Shown piece after piece: positions 1 to 8,149 of a DNA stretch of 37,976 bases. Source of the DNA: Alphaproteobacteria bacterium (GTDB taxonomy: Bacteria; Pseudomonadota; Alphaproteobacteria; Acetobacterales; Acetobacteraceae); the NCBI GenBank assembly GCA_026400795.1, contig JAPLOJ010000302.1, positions 1-37,976 on the forward strand. Reading direction: 5' to 3'. Position 1 is the first letter of the stretch. Each line of letters begins with the position of its first letter. Position numbers and translations under genes: made by a program. The notes under the pieces were generated by a model that was given only the letters and a program-made list of their open reading frames with translations, was not told the DNA's origin and did not search any database.

Positions 1-203
1 GCACCACCAAAGGGGAATTCCCGTCGCGCCATGACCCCACCCATCCGGCGGCGAATAGCCAGGGCTATGTCAAGACACCGAATGTGAATTCTACCATCGA
101 AGTGATGGATATGCGCGAAGCGCAACGCAGCTACAGCGCCAATCTTTCAGTGATTGAAGTCTCTCGCGGCATGCTGACCCGCACCATTGAGGCGCTGCGC
201 TAA
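1..203 (+). CDS. flgC: Flagellar basal-body rod protein FlgC, C-terminal part
   Basis: Only the last 66 codons lie in the window; the frame opens at base 3 and ends at TAA 201-203. The product is a proximal rod subunit of the flagellar basal body, exported by the flagellar type III system. The visible part has the FlgC C-terminal signature: a GYVKTPNVN segment followed by a helix with EVMDMREAQRSYSAN and a final helix ending IEALR. This is the pattern of axial proteins whose C-terminal helix pairs with the N-terminal one. The stop overlaps the fliE start by one base (TAATG), so the two are translationally coupled. The upstream part, and probably flgB, is outside the window. Confidence 0.9.
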   Translation, partial: TTKGEFPSRHDPTHPAANSQGYVKTPNVNSTIEVMDMREAQRSYSANLSVIEVSRGMLTRTIEALR

Positions 204-517
204 TGCCCCTGCCCCTGACCCCGGGCGGCGCCGCCGCAGCCTATCGCGCCAATGTGGCGGCACCCTCTGCCGCTGCCACCGCCATCGGCGGCGGCGAAAC
301 CGCAAGCTTTGGCGAAGCCTTGTCCCGCGCTGTACAGGATGCCGTTACCACCAGCCGAGAGGCCGAGGCCGCTTCGGCGCGCGGCCTGACAGGACAAGGC
401 AGCGTCACCGACTTGGTCGTGGCGGTGGGGCGTGCGGAACTCACCCTTCAAACGGCGGTCGCGGTGCGCGATCGTGTCGTATCGGCCTATCAGGAAGTGA
501 TGCGCATGCCGATCTGA
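203..517 (+). CDS. fliE: Flagellar hook-basal body complex protein FliE
   Basis: A 104-aa protein, the usual FliE length. FliE sits at the junction of the MS ring and the proximal rod and is needed early in rod export. The first ~40 residues are Ala-rich and variable; the conserved part follows, with SFGEALSRAVQDAV and a C-terminal helix containing TDLVVAVGRAELTLQTAVAVRD and YQEVMRMPI. That closing segment is the clearest family signature. The ATG overlaps the flgC stop by one base. A 43-bp gap separates it from fliQ. Order flgC-fliE-fliQ-fliR-flhB puts rod and export-gate genes in one transcript. Confidence 0.9.
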   Translation: MPLPLTPGGAAAAYRANVAAPSAAATAIGGGETASFGEALSRAVQDAVTTSREAEAASARGLTGQGSVTDLVVAVGRAELTLQTAVAVRDRVVSAYQEVMRMPI

Positions 518-560
518 CCGCCCAAGCGGGTGTTCAGCATGAGCAGGGAAAGGCGGGGCG

Positions 561-830
561 ATGGGCGGCATCGCTGAAGCAAGCCGGGAAGCGCTTTGGG
601 TCACTCTGCAAATCGGCGGGCCTTTGCTTATACTGTTGCTCGTCGTGGGGCTTGTGGTGGCCGTGTTCCAGGCGCTGACCCAGGTGAATGAAGCAAGCCT
701 TTCCTTCCTGCCGAAAATGGCCGCGCTGGCCATTGCCCTTATTCTGCTGACCCCCTTTTTTACCGGGGTGCTGCGCGGCTATGCACAAACCCTGTTTGAC
801 ATGATCATCCAGGTGGGTTCGAGGCCCTGA
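561..830 (+). CDS. fliQ: Flagellar export gate protein FliQ
   Basis: An 89-aa, two-helix membrane protein of the flagellar type III export gate (FliPQR complex, inner membrane). The helices are visible at about residues 16-36 (GGPLLILLLVVGLVVAVFQA) and 52-72 (MAALAIALILLTPFFTGVL). Between them is the conserved FQALTQVNEASLSFLPK loop, diagnostic of FliQ/SctS. Length is the family norm. FliR begins two bases after the stop. FliP is not in this window and must be encoded elsewhere. Confidence 0.95.
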   Translation: MGGIAEASREALWVTLQIGGPLLILLLVVGLVVAVFQALTQVNEASLSFLPKMAALAIALILLTPFFTGVLRGYAQTLFDMIIQVGSRP

Positions 831-831
831 G

Positions 832-1608
832 ATGACCGAAGCGGAATGGCTGGCCGCCCTGCCCGATATGGTGTTTCGCGCTGTGCTGATGCTCGCGCGC
901 ATTGGTGCGGTGGTGATGCTGATGCCTGGCTTGGGTGAACAGGAAATCCCCGCCAATATCCGCCTGGGGCTTGGGCTTGCGCTTGTCATGGTGCTTTACC
1001 CGGTATTGTCGCCATCCTTGCCGGCGGCGCCGGATTCCGTGGGCGAAATGCTGCGTCTGACCCTGATCGAAATCGTCATCGGCGTCTGGTATGGCGGCCT
1101 TGCCCGGCTTGTCACCCTTGCCATGAACATGGCCGGGCAGCTTTTTGCGCTACTGCTTGGGCTTTCGCAGATGCTGGTGCCGGACCCGGCCATCGGTGGG
1201 CAGAATGCCGTCACTGGGCGGTTTTTTGCGCTGATTTCGGTGGTGCTGCTGCTGAGCAGCGGGCTTTACGCCCTGCCGCTCCGCGCCTTGGCGGAAAGCT
1301 ATGCCGTGCTGCCGGTGGGCCAGGGTTTCCTGGCCGGCCCGGGCGCTGAGGCCATGGCAGCGGCGGTTGGGCAAAGCTTCATCGTGGCCCTGCAACTCAT
1401 GGCGCCCTTCCTGCTGCTTTCCGTGGTGCTGAATGTCGCTTTCGGCTTGCTCGCGCGCATCGCGCCGCAGGTGCAGATCTACTTCCTGGTGGTGCCTGGG
1501 CAAATCGTGCTTGGCCTTTTGCTGCTGGCCCTGTTATTGCCAGCCATGCTCGGACTTTATGCCAGTATCGCGCGGGAGACTTTCCTCGCCCTGCCTGGGG
1601 TGCGTTGA
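832..1608 (+). CDS. fliR: Flagellar export gate protein FliR
   Basis: A 258-aa polytopic membrane protein of the FliR/SctT family, part of the FliPQR export gate through which rod, hook and filament subunits pass. The N-terminal half has FRAVLMLARIGAVVMLMPGLGEQEIPANIRLGLGLAL, the FliR signature region (hydrophobic segment, then PGLGxxxIPxxIRLxL). Several further hydrophobic segments follow, up to VVPGQIVLGLLLLALLLPAML near the C-terminus. Length matches the family. It starts two bases after fliQ and ends three bases before flhB, so all three are read from one message. Confidence 0.95.
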   Translation: MTEAEWLAALPDMVFRAVLMLARIGAVVMLMPGLGEQEIPANIRLGLGLALVMVLYPVLSPSLPAAPDSVGEMLRLTLIEIVIGVWYGGLARLVTLAMNMAGQLFALLLGLSQMLVPDPAIGGQNAVTGRFFALISVVLLLSSGLYALPLRALAESYAVLPVGQGFLAGPGAEAMAAAVGQSFIVALQLMAPFLLLSVVLNVAFGLLARIAPQVQIYFLVVPGQIVLGLLLLALLLPAMLGLYASIARETFLALPGVR

Positions 1609-1611
1609 GCC

Positions 1612-2682
1612 ATGGCGAGCGCGGGTGGCGGCGAGGAAGGCGGCCAGGACAAGACAGAAGAAGCCACCGCAAGGCGTATCGAAAAGGCGCGGGAAGAAGG
1701 CCAGATCGTCATGTCGCGCGAAGTGGTCGGCTTCGTGGCACTTGGCGCGGCGCTGGTCGGCATGATGTTCGGCCTGCCGCCGCTTGGGTATGAATTGATG
1801 CGCGGCATGCGCGGGGTCTTGGAAAACGGACATCAATTGCAAGTTGGTCTTGTCGCGACCGAGATGATGCGCCTTGGCCTGCTTGCCGTGTTGCCCGTCA
1901 TGGTTATGGGCATGATCGGCGCCATCGCCGGCGCCATGCTGCAAAGCCGCGGACTGGTTTCGGCCAAGGGGCTAAAGCCGCAATTTTCCCGCCTTAATCC
2001 CGGCTCCGGCATCAAGCGCCTGCTTGGTCCTGAAGGTGGCATCGAATTCCTGCGCACGCTGATCAAGCTTGGTGTGGTTGGCGCTGCGCTTTGGTGGGCG
2101 CTGGGCGATCCGCGGGAATTACGCGCGGCACTTTCACTTGGGCCGGGTGACCTGCTGCGCATGATGGTGAGCGCTTCGATGGATCTGTTCATCGCAGCCA
2201 TGATCGCCTTCGCGGGGATTGCCGTGCTGGATTACCTGGTGGTGCGTTTTCGCCATCTGCACAAGCTTCGCATGACGCGCCAGGAATTGCGTGAGGAAGT
2301 GAAGGAAAGCGATGGCGATCCGATGATCAAGGGCCGGATCAGGAGCCTGCGTATGGCGCGGGCGCGCCGGCGCATGATGGCAGCTGTGCCGAAGGCTGCC
2401 GTCGTCATCACCAATCCGACCCATTACGCGGTAGCACTTGCCTATGACGAAAACTCCCAAGCCGCACCAAAGGTAGTGGCGAAGGGGGCGGAAGCGGTGG
2501 CGGCACGCATCCGAGCGCTGGCCGAGGAATCCAATGTGCCGCTGGTGTCCAATCCGCCCTTGGCGCGGGCGCTGTTCAAGCTGGAATTGGACACCGAAAT
2601 ACCGGCCGAACATTATCAGGCCGTCGCCGAAATCATCGCCTATGTCTGGCGTTTGCGAGGCCGCGCCGGGGCAGCGGCGTGA
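1612..2682 (+). CDS. flhB: Flagellar export switch protein FlhB
   Basis: A 356-aa export-apparatus protein. FlhB switches substrate specificity from rod/hook to filament proteins after cleaving itself between Asn and Pro of an NPTH motif. That motif is present at residues 268-271 (VVITNPTHYAVAL), with four hydrophobic segments before it and the short cytoplasmic domain after it. The N-terminus has the usual charged KTEEATARRIEKAREEGQ stretch. Hook length control requires FliK, encoded at 14297-15709. The stop overlaps the next gene's GTG start by four bases (GTGA). Confidence 0.96.
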   Translation: MASAGGGEEGGQDKTEEATARRIEKAREEGQIVMSREVVGFVALGAALVGMMFGLPPLGYELMRGMRGVLENGHQLQVGLVATEMMRLGLLAVLPVMVMGMIGAIAGAMLQSRGLVSAKGLKPQFSRLNPGSGIKRLLGPEGGIEFLRTLIKLGVVGAALWWALGDPRELRAALSLGPGDLLRMMVSASMDLFIAAMIAFAGIAVLDYLVVRFRHLHKLRMTRQELREEVKESDGDPMIKGRIRSLRMARARRRMMAAVPKAAVVITNPTHYAVALAYDENSQAAPKVVAKGAEAVAARIRALAEESNVPLVSNPPLARALFKLELDTEIPAEHYQAVAEIIAYVWRLRGRAGAAA

Positions 2683-4199
2683 GCGGACGCGGCGAAGCAG
2701 CGGCGGATTCCTTCCGCCGGCTTTTCGAATCCGAAGAAGAAGCCGGGCTTGCCGTATTGGATTCGGAAGGGCGTATTCGGGCGGCGAGTGCCGTGCTGGA
2801 AAGACTTTGCGCCAATGGCCCGGCGCCGGGACCGGGGCGCGACCCCGCGCTGCTTTTCGCGGCCGCCAGCCAGGATGCGGTGCGCCAGATCATCACCGTA
2901 GCCCTGGCCGGCCCCCCTGCCCCGCCCGCGGTGGAAGCGCAGCTCGCCGCGTCGGATCAGGCCCCCGATGCGGCGGTGGAGGTGCATTGCCGCCCCCTGC
3001 GTGGGGAGCAAGGGGCCTTGCTCCGCGTGCTGGACATCACGGCGCGGCGGCGGCGCCAGGCGCAGTTGGAAGAAGCGGCGCGGCTGGAAGCGGTGGGGCG
3101 GCTTGCCGGCGGTGTCGCGCATGATTTCAATAATCTGCTGGCTGCCGTGGGTGCCGCGGCGGAAACCGCGCTGGCGCGGGGGCAGGATGCCGCGACGGCC
3201 GAGGATTTGCGCCAGATATTGGACAGCGCCGGTCGCGGTGCGCGGCTGGTGCGCCAGCTTTTGGCCTTTGCCAGCCGCCAGGCAGTACAACCGCGCGTGG
3301 TCGCACTCGACCGCGCGGTGGATGGCATGGCGCCGCTGCTCGCGCGGCTTTTGGGCCGGCGCATTCCGATCACGCTTGATCTTGAACGGCCCGGCCCCTG
3401 CGCGCGCGTGGACCCAAGCCATATTGACCAGGCGCTGATGAACCTGGCGGTGAATGCACGCGATGCCATGCCGCAGGGCGGCAAGCTGCATATCTCCGTC
3501 ACAAGCCGCGACCTTGAAGCGCCGGAACCGGCACAGGGCGGCACTATCGCACCTGGTCCCTGGGCAGTCTTGGAAGTTCAGGATGAGGGTGCGGGGATGG
3601 AGCAGGAGCTGATCTCGCGCATCTTCGAGCCCTTCTACACCACCAAACGCGATGGCGGCGGCACAGGGCTTGGGCTTTCGACCGTGCTTGGTATTCTCAG
3701 GCAATCGGGCGGGCATGTATCGGTACGCTCCCGCCCCGGAGAGGGTAGTCGGTTTCGCCTGTGGTTTCCGCGCGTTGCGGCGGAGCCGGATAATGCGGTG
3801 GCCCATACACCGGGCGTTCATGCCATTGGCGCCGGGCGGCGGCTTTTGCTGGTGGAAGATGAAGCGCCGTTGCATCGGCTTCTGACCCGCGCGCTCACCA
3901 CCGCGGGCTATGAGGTAACGGCGGTGGAAGATGGCGAAGCGGCGCTTGGTGCCATTACCGCCGGGCTGAAGCCCGATCTGGTGATTTCGGATGTCGCCAT
4001 GCCGGGCAGCATTGATGGCCTGACCCTCGCGCGCCGCCTGCGAGAGACCAATCCTGATCTGCCCATCGTGCTCATGTCAGGCTATGCGGAAGGCACGCTG
4101 AGCGGAGAGGTCGTGACTGAGAATTTCTATTTTCTGCAAAAGCCCTTCCGCATTTCCGAAATGCTGTCGCAGATCGCGGGCGCGCTCACGCGGCCTTAA
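2679..4199 (+). CDS. cckA: CckA-like hybrid histidine kinase, without membrane segments
   Basis: A 506-aa hybrid sensor kinase. It has an N-terminal PAS-like region (~10-120), a HisKA domain with GGVAHDFNNLLAAV (phospho-acceptor His148), an ATPase domain with MNLAVNARDAM (Asn259), DEGAG and GGGTGLGLS, and a receiver domain from ~388 with Asp438 (VISDVAMPG) and Lys488 (FLQKPF). The HDFNNLL box and the SGYAE...FLQKPF end resemble CckA, which feeds phosphate through ChpT to CtrA in alphaproteobacteria. Caulobacter CckA has two N-terminal membrane helices; none is visible here, so this may be a soluble CckA or a close paralogue. It begins with GTG overlapping the flhB stop, implying co-expression with flagellar genes. 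Confidence 0.75.
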   Translation: MSGRGEAAADSFRRLFESEEEAGLAVLDSEGRIRAASAVLERLCANGPAPGPGRDPALLFAAASQDAVRQIITVALAGPPAPPAVEAQLAASDQAPDAAVEVHCRPLRGEQGALLRVLDITARRRRQAQLEEAARLEAVGRLAGGVAHDFNNLLAAVGAAAETALARGQDAATAEDLRQILDSAGRGARLVRQLLAFASRQAVQPRVVALDRAVDGMAPLLARLLGRRIPITLDLERPGPCARVDPSHIDQALMNLAVNARDAMPQGGKLHISVTSRDLEAPEPAQGGTIAPGPWAVLEVQDEGAGMEQELISRIFEPFYTTKRDGGGTGLGLSTVLGILRQSGGHVSVRSRPGEGSRFRLWFPRVAAEPDNAVAHTPGVHAIGAGRRLLLVEDEAPLHRLLTRALTTAGYEVTAVEDGEAALGAITAGLKPDLVISDVAMPGSIDGLTLARRLRETNPDLPIVLMSGYAEGTLSGEVVTENFYFLQKPFRISEMLSQIAGALTRP

Positions 4200-4200
4200 A

Positions 4201-4234
4201 GCATTTTCCGAGCCTTCAAGTGGAATCACTTGGC
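4201..4234. repeat. Partial copy of a dispersed palindromic repeat, after cckA
   Basis: One base after the cckA stop, GCATTTTCCGAGCC (4201-4214) is followed by an inverted repeat CAAGTG-GAAT-CACTTG (4217-4232). The same arrangement recurs at 31453-31496 inside the 3' end of crtN, where the closing arm GAAAATGC is also present; that arm is missing here. The element lies in the gap between convergent cckA and flhG. The rest of that gap has a GGCCTG/CAGGCC inverted repeat (4271-4276 and 4297-4302) that could end transcription, and a 9-bp direct repeat ACCGAACAG (4250-4258, 4291-4299). Confidence 0.6.
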
Positions 4235-4330
4235 AACCCGTGGCATCCGACCGAACAGAGGTCTGGTGCAGGCCTGGTGAACGAATGTTAACCGAACAGG
4301 CCCTAGCGCACACAAGGCTAAATCCGCAGA

Positions 4331-5092
4331 TCAAACCAAGGCTTGGGCAATGTTTTCAACATCCATCGCCGCGGCTGAACTCGGGTAGGCGGTCAGCATG
4401 GGCACCTGGTGGCGGATTGCATCGCGCACCTTTCCGTCGCGCCGGATGATACCGGCGAGCGGAATATCACGCTTGAGGAACACGCTTGCCGCACGCCGCA
4501 GCGTGTCATAGGTGCGCTGACCACTCGCGCGGTCCTCGGCCATATTCACCACGACACGAGAGACACCCTTTGGATTATCGAGGCCATGCAGCTTTATCAC
4601 AGCATAGGCATCCGTTAGGCTTGTCGGTTCTTCGGTCGCCACGACCAGAAGCAGATCAGCGGCGGCAGCGATGCGGCGCTGCGGCAGATCTAGCCCGGCG
4701 CCAAGGTCCACCACCACATCCTGCCATTGCTGACGTGCCGTCCCAAGTGCCGCGAAAAATGCCTCCATAGCCGCCGCACTGAGAGACGCCAGCGCCCCTG
4801 ATCCGGAACGGCCCGCCAATACATCAAAACCAGCATCGGGAAGGCGGGTTGCGGCCTCGGCCGGAGTCATTTTCCCTGCCAGCACGCCGCCAAGGTCACG
4901 TTCGGGCTTGATGCCAAGCTGCACATCAATATTGGCGAGACCAAGATCGGCATCGGCCAACAATACGCGCCGCCCCGTGCGCGCCAGCGCATGAGCAAGG
5001 CTGATCGAAAACCACGTCTTGCCGACACCGCCCTTGCCGGACGCGACCACGATCATTCGTCCAACTGGTTGCGCGACATTAGCCTGCGACAT
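4331..5092 (-). CDS. flhG: MinD-like ATPase FlhG (FleN/YlxH)
   Basis: A 253-aa P-loop ATPase of the MinD/ParA family that, with FlhF, sets number and placement of flagella. The deviant Walker A motif SGKGGVGKT is at residues 18-26. DADLGLANIDVQLG is the switch region typical of FlhG. The activating DQAxxLR-type N-terminal helix of gammaproteobacterial FleN is not evident; only ten or so residues precede the P-loop strand. ATG at 5092 is preferred over the TTG at 5095 because it forms a TGATG overlap with the flhF stop. It is the last gene of the fliF-to-flhG operon and converges on cckA. Confidence 0.88.
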   Translation of the reverse strand: MSQANVAQPVGRMIVVASGKGGVGKTWFSISLAHALARTGRRVLLADADLGLANIDVQLGIKPERDLGGVLAGKMTPAEAATRLPDAGFDVLAGRSGSGALASLSAAAMEAFFAALGTARQQWQDVVVDLGAGLDLPQRRIAAAADLLLVVATEEPTSLTDAYAVIKLHGLDNPKGVSRVVVNMAEDRASGQRTYDTLRRAASVFLKRDIPLAGIIRRDGKVRDAIRHQVPMLTAYPSSAAAMDVENIAQALV

Positions 5093-6024
5093 CAAGAAAT
5101 TTCCTCATCGGTATTCGATGTACCGTCCTGTGACAAACGCTTGGGGGGAGAGAGCAGCCGCGTTGCCAAGCCCTCCGGCGTCAAGGGTTCTAAACCGTCA
5201 GCAACTTCTGGACCAATTCCCGCTTCTGTAAGCGCAAGTGACCCTGCTTTCGCGGCCATCAGGATGCCCCCCAGCCGCCGCGCGGCATCAAGCCGCGTCG
5301 GCAATAAATGTTGCGCGCCAAGCGCCGCAAAAGCCCGGGCCAAATCAGCGGATTCGGAAGCATCAAGCCCTGCGGGAAGGACTAGGGCCATATCCGCCGC
5401 AGCTTGCACCATCAACTGGCGCAACTGTTGTGCCTGTTCTTCGTTGAATGGATTACAGCCGGCAGTGTCAATCAGTACTGGCTGGTCGGGTCGTTTATGG
5501 GCCAGCGCCTTGGTAAGGGTGGCGGGGTTGGGCGCAACTGCAAGGGTTACGCCCAAAACACGGGTGAAGGCGGCCAGCTGTTCCACCGCGCCAGCGCGCT
5601 GCACATCCGTGGTGATGACCAGCGGTAGCGTGCCACTCAGTACCATGCGGGCGGTGAGCTTAGCCGTGGTCAAGGTCTTCCCCGCACCAGGTGGGCCCGC
5701 GAGCAATAAGGGCCGTTCGCGCCCAGGCGGCAATGGCGCAAAGGCCAACGCCTCCGCCAAGCTTTGCGGAAGGGGGGCGGAGGCTAGAGCCTGCAAAAGC
5801 CGTGGCGGGATATTGTGAAAATCAAGCGGGCTGGGCGGCGCAACATTCGGCGGGCTTGCCAGGGGCTGAATCAGGATCAGTTCATCCGGCTCAAGCGCCG
5901 CGGTGACTTCTACGCCGCGGCGGGTGCGGCGTTGTTCCAGGATGATGGCATCAGCGCCGAGTTCCGCGCGGATCTGCGCCACGGCTTCAGCCATATTGGC
6001 ACCATGAAAAAGCTTGAGCCGCAT
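5092..6024 (-). CDS. flhF: Flagellar SRP-type GTPase FlhF
   Basis: A 310-aa GTPase of the SRP54/FtsY class that marks the site of flagellar assembly, usually a pole. The N-terminus (MRLKLFHGANMAEAVAQIRA) is the FlhF B-domain start. A Pro/Ala-rich linker follows, then the G domain: P-loop GPPGAGKT at 110-117, TTDVQRAGAVEQL (the TDxxRxGAxEQL signature), DTAG, and TRLD where most relatives have TKxD. Length is on the short side. It is followed by flhG with a one-base overlap and preceded by flhA, the usual flhA-flhF-flhG order. Confidence 0.93.
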   Translation of the reverse strand: MRLKLFHGANMAEAVAQIRAELGADAIILEQRRTRRGVEVTAALEPDELILIQPLASPPNVAPPSPLDFHNIPPRLLQALASAPLPQSLAEALAFAPLPPGRERPLLLAGPPGAGKTLTTAKLTARMVLSGTLPLVITTDVQRAGAVEQLAAFTRVLGVTLAVAPNPATLTKALAHKRPDQPVLIDTAGCNPFNEEQAQQLRQLMVQAAADMALVLPAGLDASESADLARAFAALGAQHLLPTRLDAARRLGGILMAAKAGSLALTEAGIGPEVADGLEPLTPEGLATRLLSPPKRLSQDGTSNTDEEIS

Positions 6025-6074
6025 GGTTCAGCCGTCCTTTCGCACGGCAGGCATTATTGGCCTGGCCCAGACCA

Positions 6075-8144
6075 TCAGAGCGACCCTACCGTGCGAATGC
6101 GTGCGCGCGGATGAATTTCCGTATGCGCCAGCACGGGTGTCGCGGGGCGGAAGCGTTCCACAATAGCGCGCACATGGGCGCGAATGGCGCCCGAACAGAC
6201 CAGCACAGGCTGTTCGCCCATGCCATTGGCGTGATCGAAAACCTCTCTCAGCTTTTGCATGAAATCGGAAAGCCTGGACGGCGCCATGGCAAGCTGCCGA
6301 TCATCAGCCGGGCCAATCAGCGCTTCGGCAAAGGCCACTTCCCAATCGGCCGAGAGCGTGATCATGGGCACGTAGCCCTCAGGCCCGCGCGCCGCATCGG
6401 AAAGCTGTCGCGCCAGGCGCTGGCGCACGATTGCGAGGATGGAGGCAACGGTCCGCGCGCCGGCGGCATTGGCTTCCTGAATGCCTTCCAGAATCGTCGG
6501 TAGATCACGAATGGAAACCCGTTCGGCCAGCAGGCTTTGCAGAATACGCTGAACCCCGCCCACGCCGATCGGCTGCGGCACGAGATCAGAGACCAGCTTC
6601 TTTTGTTCCGCCGGCAATTCATCAAGCAATTTCTGCGTCTCGGCGAAGGAGAGCAGTTCGGCCATGAATTCACGGACGATTTCCGTGATGTGGGTCGCGA
6701 CTACGCCCGCGCAATCCACCACGGTGCACCCACGCGCCAGCGCTTCTTCCCTCTGCGCTTCATCAATCCAGAGTGCAGGCAGACCAAAGGTAGGTTCGGT
6801 GCAGCGCTCACCGGCCATATCGGGCAAACCACCGGATGGATCAATCGCAAGCAGCATGGGGTTGCGCAATTGCCCCCGCCCGGCCTCAATCTCCTTCACC
6901 TTGATGACATAGGTGTCGGAGGGCATGGCCAGATTGTCCTGGATGCGGACAGATGGCAGCACAAAACCCATTTCCTGTGCGATGGAACGGCGCAGGCCCT
7001 TGATCTGTTCCGTAAGCCGCGGCGCATCGCCGGCCGCGAGTGACAGCAGCCCATAACCCAATTCCAGCCTGAGCAAATCCATCTTGAGCGATTCGGCGAT
7101 GGGCTGATCGGCTTCCGGCGTGGCCAAGGGGGGGCTGCGTGCCGCGATTTCGCGTTGCTGTTGCGCTTGCGTCAGTCGCCACGCGGCAAAGCCCGCTGCC
7201 CCGCCCAGCGCCAGGAAGGGCAGAAAGGGCATACCCGGCATCAGCGCCATAATGACCGAAGCGCCGGCTGCAATCGCAAGCGGCTTCGGGCTTGAAGCCA
7301 ATTGCTCGACCAGCGCCTGATCCGCGGTGCCTTCCGTGCTGCCCTTGGTGACCACGATGCCGGCCGCGACGGAGACCAGCAGCGCCGGGATTTGCGTGAC
7401 AAGCCCATCGCCCACCGTCAGCATCGAAAAATTGGTCACAGCGTCGCCAAAGCCCATGCCGTGGCGGCCGATGCCAATCGCAATGCCGCCGATAAGATTG
7501 ATCGCTGTGATGATCAGCCCCGCAATGGCGTCACCGCGTACGAATTTCGCGGCACCATCCATGGAGCCATAAAAGCCAGTTTCCGCCTCCAATTCCTTGC
7601 GCCGCGCGCGGGCCTGATTTTCTTCAATCAGCCCAGCCGAAAGATCGGCGTCAATCGCCATCTGCTTGCCGGGCATGGCATCCAAGCTGAAGCGCGCCGC
7701 GACTTCAGCGATGCGCCCGCTGCCCTTGGTGATGACAACAAAATTCACGATCAGCAGGATGAAGAAGACGATCAACCCCACCACCACATCGCCACCCATG
7801 AGAAAGCCACCGAAGGCGGAAATCACATGGCCGGCGGATTCTGGCCCCTCATGCCCATGGGTCAGAATGATGCGTGTGGTCGCCACATTCAGCGAAAGCC
7901 GCAAAAGCGTTGTCAGCAGCAGCAGTGTCGGGAAGGACGTGAAATCAAGCGGGCGCCGAAGAAACAGGGAAGTCATCAACACCAGGATGGAAAGCGTGAT
8001 GGAAATCGCCAATCCAAGATCGAGCAGCAGCACGGGTAGCGGGACGACAAGAACAACAAGCAATAGCGCGACGCCAAGCGCCAGCGACACGTCATTCCCG
8101 GGCTGAACCCGGCGTAACCAGGATGGGACGATTGTTTCCGACAC
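6075..8144 (-). CDS. flhA: Flagellar export protein FlhA
   Basis: A 689-aa protein, standard for FlhA, forming the nonameric export ring above the FliPQR gate. The N-terminal half carries about eight hydrophobic segments and the FHIPEP-family region (SLFLRRPLDFTSFPTLLLLTT, then FVVITKGSGRIAEVAARFSLDAMPGKQMAIDADL). The C-terminal half is the cytoplasmic domain that docks chaperone-subunit complexes. The start is GTG (8142-8144), five bases after the flbD stop, giving MSETIVPSWLRRV. It sits inside the fliF operon between flbD and flhF. Confidence 0.97.
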   Translation of the reverse strand: MSETIVPSWLRRVQPGNDVSLALGVALLLVVLVVPLPVLLLDLGLAISITLSILVLMTSLFLRRPLDFTSFPTLLLLTTLLRLSLNVATTRIILTHGHEGPESAGHVISAFGGFLMGGDVVVGLIVFFILLIVNFVVITKGSGRIAEVAARFSLDAMPGKQMAIDADLSAGLIEENQARARRKELEAETGFYGSMDGAAKFVRGDAIAGLIITAINLIGGIAIGIGRHGMGFGDAVTNFSMLTVGDGLVTQIPALLVSVAAGIVVTKGSTEGTADQALVEQLASSPKPLAIAAGASVIMALMPGMPFLPFLALGGAAGFAAWRLTQAQQQREIAARSPPLATPEADQPIAESLKMDLLRLELGYGLLSLAAGDAPRLTEQIKGLRRSIAQEMGFVLPSVRIQDNLAMPSDTYVIKVKEIEAGRGQLRNPMLLAIDPSGGLPDMAGERCTEPTFGLPALWIDEAQREEALARGCTVVDCAGVVATHITEIVREFMAELLSFAETQKLLDELPAEQKKLVSDLVPQPIGVGGVQRILQSLLAERVSIRDLPTILEGIQEANAAGARTVASILAIVRQRLARQLSDAARGPEGYVPMITLSADWEVAFAEALIGPADDRQLAMAPSRLSDFMQKLREVFDHANGMGEQPVLVCSGAIRAHVRAIVERFRPATPVLAHTEIHPRARIRTVGSL

Positions 8145-8149
8145 GCGCG

